Shown piece by piece: positions 54,297 to 63,800 of a DNA stretch of 64,000 nt (the stretch's first letter is position 1; each line of letters opens with the position of its first letter). The notes beneath the pieces are model-generated. The model ran no database searches and was not told where the DNA came from. It saw only the letters and a list, made by a program, of their open reading frames with translations. Source of the stretch: Algoriphagus machipongonensis (GTDB taxonomy: Bacteria > Bacteroidota > Bacteroidia > Cytophagales > Cyclobacteriaceae); assembly GCF_000166275.1 (NCBI RefSeq), contig NZ_CM001023.1:558001-622000 (forward strand), given 5' to 3'. A program made the translations under genes and the position numbers.

Positions 54297-54450
54297 TCAT
54301 CTTGCTGGCGAAATGTTCTCGCCTCCAAATGACGATCCCGGGCCAGCGCTGGGGGATTCAAGGTTTTTATTTACCTGGCATTTCAGCCTTCCTTCCTCAG
54401 GCTTTCATACCAGGCTATAAAGCTTTGACCCCGATGGGGTCTGTCGATTA
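54297..54450 (+). repeat. Composite hairpin repeat, copy 2
   Basis: Carries the CTTGCTGGCGAAATGTTCTC…GGGCCAGCGCTGGGG module, then, in place of the CCCAGGGTTGAAACCCTGGG hairpin, a diverged ACCTGGCATTTCAGCC…ACCAGGCTAT stretch, and ends with AAAGCTTTGACCCC-GAT-GGGGTC. It is the most diverged in its middle third. Confidence 0.75.
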
Positions 54451-54512
54451 ATCCTCACTTGGACTATTTGCCATTGGGTATATGAGGTTTTTGGTGTGCC
54501 GTCTGGACCGTT

Positions 54513-54562
54513 AAAAAAAATCGGCTAGCTCGCGAGCTTCGATTGAGATCCGCCGATTTTTA
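54513..54562. repeat. Long interrupted inverted repeat AAAAATCGGC…GCCGATTTTT with internal palindrome
   Basis: AAAAATCGGC (about 54516-54525) pairs with GCCGATTTTT (54552-54561); the loop contains AGCTCGCGAGCT, itself a 12-base palindrome. A terminator role is possible on either strand. Confidence 0.6.
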
Positions 54563-54663
54563 GGTAAAGACAAGCTCCAAAAATCAAATCGGTCGAAAAT
54601 CGATTTGTTTTCTCATAATAAAGACAGATTTGAAGCATAGACGCTGGCAAGAGGTTTTGCCTG

Positions 54664-54704
54664 CCTGCCGGAAGGCAGGGGTACTTTTGCCTTTCAAAAG
54701 TACC
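54664..54704. repeat. Two adjacent hairpins before repeat copy 3
   Basis: CCTGCC-GGAA-GGCAGG (54664-54679) is followed directly by GGTACTTTTG-CCTT-TCAAAAGTACC (54680-54704), two near-perfect stems sharing no spacer. The AAGAAGATATT that follows also occurs in the repeat array at 1226-1236. Confidence 0.7.
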
Positions 54705-54721
54705 AAGAAGATATTCCTGTT

Positions 54722-54860
54722 TCTATCTTGCTGGCGAAATGTTCTCGCCTCCGAATGATGATCCCGGGCCAGCGCTGGGGAAAATACTGCATCTTATTAC
54801 CTAGGGTTGAAACCCTGGGCTAGGCTAAAAGCTTTGATCCCGAAGGGCTTTTCCAACTAG
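54722..54860 (+). repeat. Composite hairpin repeat, copy 3
   Basis: TATCTTGCTGGCGAAATGTTCTC…GGGCCAGCGCTGGGG, then TTATTACCTAGGGTTGAAACCCTGGG, then AAAGCTTTGATCCC-GAAGGGC. It aligns through its length with the reverse complement of copy 1 (22846-22975), and its first 55 bases match copy 2 at all but a few positions. Confidence 0.8.
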
Positions 54861-55145
54861 ACGTCACTTGAACTAGTCGTGATTGATTGTTGGAGATTTT
54901 TTTGGTTGATTCGTGAGACAGGAGTCAGAGCGATTGGAGAATGTGGAAGATAATCATGAGTCACAAAAAATTATTAAATCTATCTGCTTTTACCTTAAGA
55001 AGGGCTTGGTAGTCTTTGAATTTTTATCATTATATGGATTATTTCCGCCTTCTAAAAAATTGGTACTACTAGTACTGTTGGAATGGGACGATTTAATAAT
55101 TGTATTGGGTTAAGCTACTACTTCTGATTTTCGAGTAATAATCCC

Positions 55146-55153
55146 TATTTTTG
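55146..55153 (+). promoter_or_regulatory. -7 promoter box for prfA
   Basis: TATTTTTG, a TAnnTTTG match 18 bases before the ATG at 55172, which excludes the earlier in-frame ATT/TTG-type starts. Confidence 0.6.
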
Positions 55154-55171
55154 CATCGCAAAAGTTTAATT

Positions 55172-56248
55172 ATGCTGGATAAATTACAGGCCCTAAAGGA
55201 ACGTTTTGAGGAAGTTGGGCAACTGATCATCCTGCCGGATAGTATGGCAGATATGAGTAAGTACGCAAAGCTGACGAAGGAATATAAGGATCTTGAAAAA
55301 ATCGTAAGTGCTTACGATGAGTATAGCTTGGTATTGCAAAATATCACAAGCTCTAAGGAAATGCTCGACAAAGAGAAGGATCCCGAGTTCAGAGAAATGG
55401 CCAAATTGGAAATAGATGAGCTTCGAAGTAGAAAGGATGAATTGGAAGAAGAGCTCAAGCAGCTATTAATTCCTAAAGATCCCAATGATTCCAAAGATTG
55501 TATCCTGGAAATACGTGGTGGATCCGGTGGAGATGAGGCATCTATTTTTGCAGGAGACTTATTCAGAATGTACGAGAGGTTTTGTGAAATGCAGGGCTGG
55601 AAACTGACAGTTCTGGATTTAACATTTGGATCAGCAGGTGGATATAAAGAGATCATTGCTACCGTTTCTGGAGCAGATGTTTATGGTATGCTGAAATATG
55701 AGTCGGGAGTACATCGAGTGCAGCGGGTTCCCGCTACTGAATCCCAAGGAAGAGTTCATACTTCTGCAGCTTCTGTGGCAGTTTTACCCGAAATGGATGA
55801 AGTAGAGGTTCATCTTGATATGAATGATGTCAGAAAAGACACTTATTGTTCCTCTGGTCCAGGTGGACAGTCTGTCAATACCACCTATTCTGCTGTTCGT
55901 TTGACTCACAATCCTACTGGATTGGTAGTTACTTGTCAGGATGAAAAGTCTCAAATTAAAAACTTCGAAAAAGCCCTGAAAGTACTTCGGTCCAGATTGT
56001 ATGAAATCGAACTGGCAAAACATAATGAATCAGTAGGTGCCCAAAGGAAATCCATGGTTGGAAGTGGAGATCGTTCTGATAAAATCAGAACCTATAATTA
56101 TTCCCAATCTAGGGTGACTGACCATAGAATCAATAAAACGGTTTATAACCTACCTGATGTCATGGATGGACACATTGAGGAATTTATCTCCGCATTGAGA
56201 CTGGCTGAGAACCTAGAAAAAATGCAAAACAGTGGTTTAGCAGAATAG
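55172..56248 (+). CDS. prfA: Peptide chain release factor 1
   Basis: A 358-residue class I release factor that reads UAA and UAG. The stop-codon-reading tripeptide is in 'RVPATESQG' (P-A-T near 188-190), and the peptidyl-tRNA hydrolysis motif GGQ is in 'SSGPGGQSVNTT' near 231-233, with 'SAVRLTHNPTGLVV' after it. The start at 55172 (MLDKLQALKERF) fits both the usual N-terminus and the promoter box at 55146. The gene follows a long repeat-rich spacer and is monocistronic. Confidence 0.97.
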   Translation: MLDKLQALKERFEEVGQLIILPDSMADMSKYAKLTKEYKDLEKIVSAYDEYSLVLQNITSSKEMLDKEKDPEFREMAKLEIDELRSRKDELEEELKQLLIPKDPNDSKDCILEIRGGSGGDEASIFAGDLFRMYERFCEMQGWKLTVLDLTFGSAGGYKEIIATVSGADVYGMLKYESGVHRVQRVPATESQGRVHTSAASVAVLPEMDEVEVHLDMNDVRKDTYCSSGPGGQSVNTTYSAVRLTHNPTGLVVTCQDEKSQIKNFEKALKVLRSRLYEIELAKHNESVGAQRKSMVGSGDRSDKIRTYNYSQSRVTDHRINKTVYNLPDVMDGHIEEFISALRLAENLEKMQNSGLAE

Positions 56249-56334
56249 GCAAGCTATTTGTCTGAATTATTTTTCGCAATTTTATACATTCTGAAATAAG
56301 CCTATTATCTTAAGGGATTAACCAAAGGACTTTT

Positions 56335-56865
56335 ATGATCATCGCAGGAGAAAGAGCAATTAGTTTAGTGACTTGGAATGAGTCGCATTTTCATCAACTC
56401 TATCCTCTCGCTAATAATCCAAAAATTGCCATGAATTTAAAGGATAGCTTTCCGCAGCCTTATACGATTCATGATGCACGTTATTGGATTGAACACAATC
56501 AAAAATTTAATCCGCCTCAAAATTTCGCAATTGAGTTTGAAGGAAAGCTTGCTGGAGCCATTGGTTCAGATAGAGGGAGCGATGAACTTCGAACTAATAT
56601 GGAATTGGGGTTTTGGATAGGAGAACCCTATTGGGGGAAAGGTATTGCCTGTGAGGCCGTAAAGCTTTATACCAAGTTCATTTTTGAAAAATTCGATATT
56701 CAGCGGATTTTTGCTCAGGTATATGATTTTAATGGGCAATCCATGAATGTTTTGGAAAAAGCAGGTTACATACCTGAAGCAATCTTAAAGAGAGCCTTTA
56801 TTAAAAATGGAGTGATTGGAGATATTTTCCAATATGTAATCGTAAGAGGAGAAGACGGAAACTAA
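56335..56865 (+). CDS. GNAT-family N-acetyltransferase (RimJ/RimL-type)
   Basis: A 176-residue acetyltransferase. Motif A, the acetyl-CoA pyrophosphate loop, is 'LGFWIGEPYWGKGIACEAVKLYTKFIFE' (about 95-122); the 'NGQSMNVLEKAGYIPEAILKRAFIKNGVIGDIFQYVI' tail is typical of RimJ/RimL-like members that acetylate N-terminal or small-molecule amines. The substrate is unknown. It starts 86 bases after prfA and converges with the T9SS Asp-box protein gene. Confidence 0.92.
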   Translation: MIIAGERAISLVTWNESHFHQLYPLANNPKIAMNLKDSFPQPYTIHDARYWIEHNQKFNPPQNFAIEFEGKLAGAIGSDRGSDELRTNMELGFWIGEPYWGKGIACEAVKLYTKFIFEKFDIQRIFAQVYDFNGQSMNVLEKAGYIPEAILKRAFIKNGVIGDIFQYVIVRGEDGN

Positions 56866-56878
56866 CTTTTTCCCTTAC

Positions 56879-59698
56879 TTACTTAACGATCACTTTTCTA
56901 ATTTGAATTCCTTTTTTACCTTTTAAAACAACCATCCAAAGACCTTTGGGCATTTCTGTGAAATTCACTTCTCTTTGCCCTTCAAGTATCGTCTTTTGCA
57001 TGACTTCTTGACCTAGCGCATTGACTAGATTAATCTCTTGATAGTGGGATAAATTCTCAGAGGATATAGTTATCGAACCCTGGCTTGGATTTGGAAAGAT
57101 TTTGAGATTAATATCCGCAGCTGGTTCCAGCCCGGTAATAATATTTACATTAACCGCTATCTCCCTTGATTCTCCATCATTACATTGGTTTTGGGGCGTT
57201 ACACTGATAGAAAAATCCCCTTCTACCAGCCATTCCACCTGTATTTTGGAGTTCCCCTGACCAGAAATAATTCTTCCTCCTTCGCCAATTTCCCATTGAT
57301 AATCTACCTCTGAAACTTCTTCTACTTCATAGAAATATTCTCCAATTCCTACTTGAGCTTCCCCTATAATTGGACTTGGCTGCATTGGAGGAGCATTTAC
57401 CAAAACCGGCATCACAATTTCTGAGGACTGTCCACAGCTATTTGCCAAAATTACTGAAAGAGACGTTTCACCTTTTTCTGCCCAAAGTACCTCAATTTCA
57501 GCTGTACCTTGTCCAGAAATAATTTCTCCACCTTCTACTGACCAAGTATAGTCGGTAGCCATTTCACTTTCAATCGTGTATGTTGATTGCTGATCTATGC
57601 AAACCGAACCTTGACCATCGATTTCCAAGTCACTTGAAGGTATTTTGGATACTAGGACTTCCAAAGCCGAAGTTTCTCCATTTCCACAAAAATTCTGTCT
57701 ACTGACAAAAACCCCTTGTCTTCCTTCCTTGGTCCAGTTGATCTGTATGCTATTGGTGCCTTGCCCGGAAATGATTTCTCCTCCATCCACTCTCCATACA
57801 ATTTGAGACCCTTCGCTTGAATCGTCTATAATTGAATAAGTACTTTCTCCCAAACAAACATTTTCGTTTCCTGAAATCTCGCTTATTCCAGATGGGGGCA
57901 CGCAGTCATATTTTAAAATGGTCCCATCATCACCCACTGTAAAAGCCACTAAGGAATTACCCATGCTCACACCATATAAATCGCGTGTCGTACCACTATT
58001 TAGTTTAAACCAGTTTTCCCCTCCATCTTTGGTGAGAATGATATGCCCTCCTTTTCCCACTGCCATTCCCAAAAACTCATTCCAGAAATCTACATCTAAC
58101 AAATCCGTGTCAAATGGCGTATTGATGGCTTTCCAGGTTTGGGCTTTATCCTCAGATTTTAAAATAGCCCCTTTGTTTCCTACTATTACAGCCGTATTGG
58201 AGTCTAGTTTTGCTAATGCATTTAAATTGCTTTCCGTTAATTTTGGAAGGTTTTCCCAGGTATTTCCTCCATTGGTCCAGCTAATTTGTCCATTATCTCC
58301 CATGGCAAAACCTACCTGAAAATCGTAATATGTGACATCATCTAAGTTTTCATTGGTATTGGTGACAATATCCGAATCCCAAGTTCCTCCTGAATCAAAA
58401 GATCTTGCGATATAACCATTGGTTCCAGTGACATACAGCACTGATGGAGCAAAAAGATACATTCCTGTAATGGTCTCAGGAGTTTGAGCTGGCACAGAAA
58501 CCCAGGCACTTCCTGCATTGCCTGTTCTGAAAATTTGTCCATTTGCTCCAGCGGCATAGCCAAAACTTGTGTTCCAAAAATCCATGCCTTTTATATCCAT
58601 TTCTACCGGTAAGGATCTGTTGACCACTGTTCTTGCGCCATTTGTGGTGATATAAAAGCTTCCTTTTTCACCTCCAATAAAGCCTCTGGCATCTGATTTA
58701 AATTCAGCTTCTCTGAAATTTGATCTTATTCCAGCTAAAAGAGTACTCCAAGTACTCCCAGCATTATTGGATCTTATGAGATAACCATCTTTTCCTACAG
58801 CAAATACCACATTTTGGTTCGGGGAAAAATTTAAACCATAAACATCTCTTGAATTCCCGTTGCCCAAATTGGCTTTGCCAAAGCTACTTCCTGAATTGGT
58901 AGACCTTAAGGCAACTGCCTCCCTACCCACTACGGTAACCAGGGCAGGGTTGATTGGGCTAATAGCAATGGAAGTCAATTCCGAATTGACCGTAGAATTA
59001 AGAGCTGCCCAATTCTCACCCCCATCTTCCGTCTTAATAATGATTCCATTGGCTCCAACGGCATAACCTATCTCTTCTGAGCTAAAAGCCAAACTGTTAA
59101 GATGAGTCGATGTACCAGTACTTAGTTTCTCCCAGCTTGTCCCTTTATCCTCACTTTTTAATATGCTTCCATTGTCTCCAGCTATATAAATGAGTTGCTC
59201 GTTGAGTACTGAAATAGACCTTAGATCATTTGTTATTCCAGAAGATATTTGGGTCCAATTTCCCCCCTGATCCTTAGAATGAAGTATTTTCCCCCCTTCA
59301 GCTACTGTTAAAAGGCTGTTTTCACTTATGAATTTTAGGTCGTAATAAGTAGAGGGAACCAAATTGCCTAAGGCTTCCCAGCTTTTACCCCCATCATTGG
59401 TTTTTATTAAGGTGCCTTGATTTCCCAACGCGATCCCCTGATTTTCATCCCAAAAGTCAATAGCTTGTATCCTATTAAAGTCAGGGGTTTGAATTTCTTC
59501 CCAAGTTATTCCTCCATCTTGGGTTCTTATCAATAAATTTTCACCTGCAGCAATGCCAGTTTCAGAGTTAATCCAATGAATAGCATGAAGGTCTAGGCCC
59601 CAGCTTTGCATTCTTTCCCAGCTTTGAGCAAATAGGGAATTGCCTGAAAGGAAAAGTAGTAAAAAGAAGCAAAAAAGCTTTCGCATAGCTAAAGGCAT
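56879..59698 (-). CDS. T9SS type A cargo with Ycf48-like Asp-box repeats and PKD-like domains
   Basis: A 939-residue secreted protein. Signal peptide about 1-24 ('LFAQ'). Residues about 25-600 are Ycf48/BNR-type beta-propeller blades: at least ten copies of an Asp-box-like 'DGGxxW' or 'DxGxxW' turn, such as 'TQDGGITWEE' and 'NDGGKSWEAL'. Residues about 600-855 hold three PKD/Ig-like modules, each with a 'GGEIISGQG…IQVxW' signature. The C-terminal 80 residues carry a T9SS type A sorting domain ('NLKIFPNPSQGSITIS', 'LVNALGQEV', 'MPKGLWMVVLKGKKG', 'RKVIVK'). It is likely an extracellular or surface protein; the propeller ligand is unknown. It diverges from the DUF3365 gene. Confidence 0.93.
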   Translation of the reverse strand: MPLAMRKLFCFFLLLFLSGNSLFAQSWERMQSWGLDLHAIHWINSETGIAAGENLLIRTQDGGITWEEIQTPDFNRIQAIDFWDENQGIALGNQGTLIKTNDGGKSWEALGNLVPSTYYDLKFISENSLLTVAEGGKILHSKDQGGNWTQISSGITNDLRSISVLNEQLIYIAGDNGSILKSEDKGTSWEKLSTGTSTHLNSLAFSSEEIGYAVGANGIIIKTEDGGENWAALNSTVNSELTSIAISPINPALVTVVGREAVALRSTNSGSSFGKANLGNGNSRDVYGLNFSPNQNVVFAVGKDGYLIRSNNAGSTWSTLLAGIRSNFREAEFKSDARGFIGGEKGSFYITTNGARTVVNRSLPVEMDIKGMDFWNTSFGYAAGANGQIFRTGNAGSAWVSVPAQTPETITGMYLFAPSVLYVTGTNGYIARSFDSGGTWDSDIVTNTNENLDDVTYYDFQVGFAMGDNGQISWTNGGNTWENLPKLTESNLNALAKLDSNTAVIVGNKGAILKSEDKAQTWKAINTPFDTDLLDVDFWNEFLGMAVGKGGHIILTKDGGENWFKLNSGTTRDLYGVSMGNSLVAFTVGDDGTILKYDCVPPSGISEISGNENVCLGESTYSIIDDSSEGSQIVWRVDGGEIISGQGTNSIQINWTKEGRQGVFVSRQNFCGNGETSALEVLVSKIPSSDLEIDGQGSVCIDQQSTYTIESEMATDYTWSVEGGEIISGQGTAEIEVLWAEKGETSLSVILANSCGQSSEIVMPVLVNAPPMQPSPIIGEAQVGIGEYFYEVEEVSEVDYQWEIGEGGRIISGQGNSKIQVEWLVEGDFSISVTPQNQCNDGESREIAVNVNIITGLEPAADINLKIFPNPSQGSITISSENLSHYQEINLVNALGQEVMQKTILEGQREVNFTEMPKGLWMVVLKGKKGIQIRKVIVK

Positions 59699-59823
59699 TG
59701 TTCAAACAAAAATACGTGAATTCCTTACTTGACAAAGAGAAGTATAATTCAATAGTTTGCCTTTCTCAGTTTTTCAAGAGAAATAAAGGAATGATTCGTA
59801 ATTTTAATTATAAAGAAAAAGCT

Positions 59824-60480
59824 ATGGAAAGAATAAGCATATATGCCTGGGTGTTCACTTTGTTGGTCTTTTCCTGTGGACCTAGAGAGAGAATCCCAAA
59901 AGAGGCTTTTGAAGAAGTGAACAAGAATATGGAGATCAAGAGGATTTCTGAAGTAGAAATTTTGGAGAGTGCCATGGAATGGGGGGATTCATTGACGACC
60001 AAAGCGCAGAAAAATTTAATTGAGAATTTGCAACAGGCAATTGCTGATGGGGGCTTTGGAGAGGCAATCAAATTTTGCAAAACCAATGCAACAGAATTGG
60101 AGAATGAGCTATCCGGAAATGAAGAAATTCTTATCCGTAGAGTTTCTACCAAACACCGCAACCCCAGCAATGCTCCGACGGAAGAAGAAGCTATGATTTT
60201 GGAGGCCTATGCCTACAATTCTGAGCAAGGTTTAGAGAGTGATCCCAATATTCAAAAAATAGAAGGTGGAGAGGTGTTTTTGTACACCAAGGCAATCATA
60301 TTTCCTGGTGGTTTGTGCAATAATTGTCATGGAAAACCTGAGGTGGATATTTCAAAGTCAACATTAGAGGTTATTAGTTCAAATTACCCGGAAGATATGG
60401 CAACGGGATTCAGAAAAGGAGATTTGAGAGGTATGTGGTCAGTCAGAATTCCGAAGAAAGAAGTGGTAAAACGACTATAA
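59824..60480 (+). CDS. DUF3365 (Tll0287-like) c-type haem-binding lipoprotein
   Basis: A 218-residue periplasmic protein read from ATG 59824, which puts a lipoprotein-like signal ('YAWVFTLLVFSC') at the N-terminus; the frame extends further upstream but that part overlaps the divergent gene's start. The DUF3365 domain ends in 'GGLCNNCHGKP' (C165-H169), a CxxCH haem-attachment site. Related proteins are redox sensors or NO/O2-binding haem proteins. The mature sequence ends 'GMWSVRIPKKEVVKRL'. It shares its upstream region with the large T9SS protein and precedes susC by 326 bases. Confidence 0.85.
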   Translation: MERISIYAWVFTLLVFSCGPRERIPKEAFEEVNKNMEIKRISEVEILESAMEWGDSLTTKAQKNLIENLQQAIADGGFGEAIKFCKTNATELENELSGNEEILIRRVSTKHRNPSNAPTEEEAMILEAYAYNSEQGLESDPNIQKIEGGEVFLYTKAIIFPGGLCNNCHGKPEVDISKSTLEVISSNYPEDMATGFRKGDLRGMWSVRIPKKEVVKRL

Positions 60481-60806
60481 TTCTGCTCAAAAAAAGGAAA
60501 AGCTAATTTTCATTCGAGAAAAATAATTTAAATAAAATATTATCAATATTTAGAAGGGAATATTAAGTAATTAATAATAAATGTTAGGGATTATTATTTA
60601 ATCCAAAATGATCAAATGAATAAATTGATAGTTTGTTATAATTTTTCTTTAAATAATTCAATAAAACCAGATATTTTGCTAGTGCAATCGATTGAATTGA
60701 GCAAGATTCAGTCAGTAAATAAAATGATTCAGTAATAAATTGGTTAGATTTATCGAGAATATTGATTGTTAAATTTTATTAATGCAACCCAAACCAATAA
60801 CCGCGT

Positions 60807-63800
60807 ATGAAAAACTCTACTCGATTTAAGCTTTTTGGCTTAACATTTTTAATGTACTTGGGCTTGATGAGCTCAGTATTGGCTCAGACCCGGGAGGTGT
60901 CTGGTGTCGTAATTTCAGGAGAGGATAATTTGCCGCTCCCAGGGGTTTCCGTCTTAGTGAAAGGTACCACTGTAGGTACAGTCACGGATGTTGACGGGAA
61001 ATTTGCAGTTAATGTAGATGGATCCGATGCTACATTAGTTTTATCATTTATCGGATTTACAACTCTTGAAGTTCCTGTTGGTGATCGAAGCACATTTGAT
61101 CTTACTTTATTACCAGACACCAAATCTTTGGAAGAGGTAGTTGTCGTAGGTTATGGTGAGCAAAAGAAAGAAACCATTACAGGTTCGGTAGCAACCGTAA
61201 AAGGTAAAGACCTTGTAAAGTCTCCTGCAATGAACCTTTCCAACTCCCTTGCGGGACGTATGGCGGGTGTAGTTGCAGTAAACCGTAGTGGTGAGCCTGG
61301 TTACGATGGATCTGGTATTCGGATTAGAGGTAGTAACACCTTAGGTAATAATGATGCATTGGTAGTAATTGATGGGATCCCTGCAAGAGCGGGTGGTCTT
61401 CAGCGTTTGAATCCAAATGATATTGAGAACATCTCTGTATTGAAAGATGCATCTGCTGCTATTTATGGTTCTCGTGCTGCAAACGGTGTAATTTTGGTAA
61501 CCACCAAAAGAGGATCTACAGGAGCACCTGAATTGACATTTCAAGTGAATCAAGGATGGGCTCAACCTACTGTAGTTCCAGATTTGGCAAATGCAGCACA
61601 GTATGCTGGTATGCTAAATGACTTAAGTGTTTATGAATTACCAACAGAAGAGTGGGCAGCAGCAAATGAAGCTTACAAGCAAAATGGTGAATATACTCGA
61701 CCAAATGGACAAGTAAGATCTGCTCCTTACACTCCAGATGAGTTAGAACTTTATAGAAATGGTTCTGACCCATGGTATTATCCAAATACTGATTGGTATG
61801 GAGAGACTTTAAAAACTTGGTCTCCACAGAGTAGATATAATTTGCAATTAGTAGGTGGTAGTGAGAATGTGAAGTATTTGACTTCTCTTGGCTATCAAAA
61901 TCAGGATGCCTACTATAAAGATGCCGCAACTGGTTATAAGCAGTATGATTTCAGAATCAACTTAGATGCAAATGTCAATAAGTACGTAAAAGTAGGATTG
62001 GGTATCTTGGCGAGAGAGGAATTTAGATTCTTCCCAACAAGAGGTGCCGGTGCTATTTTCCGTATGCAAATGAGAGGTAAGCCAAATCAGCCAGCATATT
62101 GGCCAAATGGATTACCAGGTCCTGATATCGAAAACGGTGAAAATCCTGTGGTAATTACTACCAACAAAACAGGATATGATCGTGACAAAAGGGATTACAT
62201 CCAAACTACTGGTACATTGGAAATCAAGATTCCTGGAGTGGAAGGCTTGAAATTCACAGGTACTGCAGCGATTGATAAGTACATTCAATATCAAAAAAGA
62301 TGGGAGATTCCATGGACTCTTTATGAACTAGGAAATGGTTTTGAAGCCGATGGTGTTACTCCTCAATTGGTAGGTACTCAAAGAGGTCCTGCAGAACCAA
62401 GATTGAGAGAAGCAAATGCGCAACAGTTAAATATCCTATTAGGAGGTGTAATTAACTATGACAAAACTTTCAACGAAGACCATACAGTTAACATTGTAGC
62501 AGGTGTAAACCGTGAAACTGTAGAAGGCAACAACTTTAATGCTTATAGAAGATTCTTTATCTCTACTGCAATCGACCAGATGTTTGCAGGTGGTGACTTG
62601 CAAAAAGATAATGGTGGAGGTGCCTTTAATAGAGCTCGTTTGAACTACTTCGGTAGAGTTGCCTATAACTACAAGGAGAAATACCTTGCAGAGTTTCTTT
62701 GGAGATATGATGGATCTTACATCTTCCCTGAGGACACACGGTTTGGTTTCTTCCCAGGTGTGATGTTGGGATGGGTAGTTTCGGATGAAGGTTTCTGGAA
62801 AAATTCTTTGGGATCTACATTTGATTTCTTCAAGATTAGAGGTTCATGGGGTCAGCTAGGTAATGACCAGATTGGTGAATACCAGTTCTTGTCTACTTAT
62901 GGTTTTAGCTCTTATATTATTGGAGGTGCTCAGACGAAGACTCTTTATGAAACTAGAATTCCTAATAGAGATATTACGTGGGAGATTGCAAATAATTCCA
63001 ACTTAGGATTTGAAGGTCAGTTCCTTCAAGGAAAAATATTCTTCGAATTTGATTTGTTCTATAATAAGCGTACTAACATCCTTTGGCAAAGAAATGCCTC
63101 TGTACCACAAACTACTGGTCTTTCTCTTCCAGCAGAAAACATCGGTGAAGTGGAAAACAAAGGTTTTGACTTGAACTTAGGAGTAAGAGGTGGAAAAGGA
63201 GAATTCCAATATTCTATCTCTGCAAATGGTGGATATGCTAAGAACCAAATCCTTTTCTGGGATGAGTCTCCTGGAGCTCCAGAATGGCAACAATCTACTG
63301 GTAGCCCAATGAACACTTTCTTGGTTTATCAGTATGACGGAGTATTCCCTGATCAGCAGTCAATTGATGCGGAAACTTTGGACTACACTGCGATCACGAA
63401 TAATCTTCGTCCAGGTGATATGAAATACAAGGATTACGATGGCGATGGTGCAATTACTCCAGATGACAGAGTGCGTATGGATGAAAATAACATTCCAACC
63501 TTCCAAGGTGGTGTAAATATCTCTGCAAATTGGAAAGGATTTGATTTAGCAATCCTATTTCAAGGAGCAACAGGCGCAAGACAGTACGTAAGTGCTGGTG
63601 AGTCAGGAAACATTGGTAACTATTTCTTAGACATCTATGAAAACAGATGGACCATTGATAATCCAAGTAGCACTCACCCAAGAATTGCTAATAGAAATGA
63701 TCAGTATTATTCTGGTGGAAACACTTACTGGTTCAGAGAAACAGACTACATAAGATTGAAAAACTTAGAGATTGGTTATAACCTTCCTGCAACAATTACA

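Noticed and set aside
54116..54361. An 81-codon minus-strand frame in the glmS-prfA spacer
   Set aside because: It overlaps repeat copy 2 and the 54257-54280 hairpin and has low-complexity composition rich in Gln and Arg. Similar frames are typically repeat by-products.
54913..55113. A 66-codon plus-strand frame before prfA
   Set aside because: Starts at GTG, with no domain, and lies directly upstream of the prfA promoter box; no support beyond being open.
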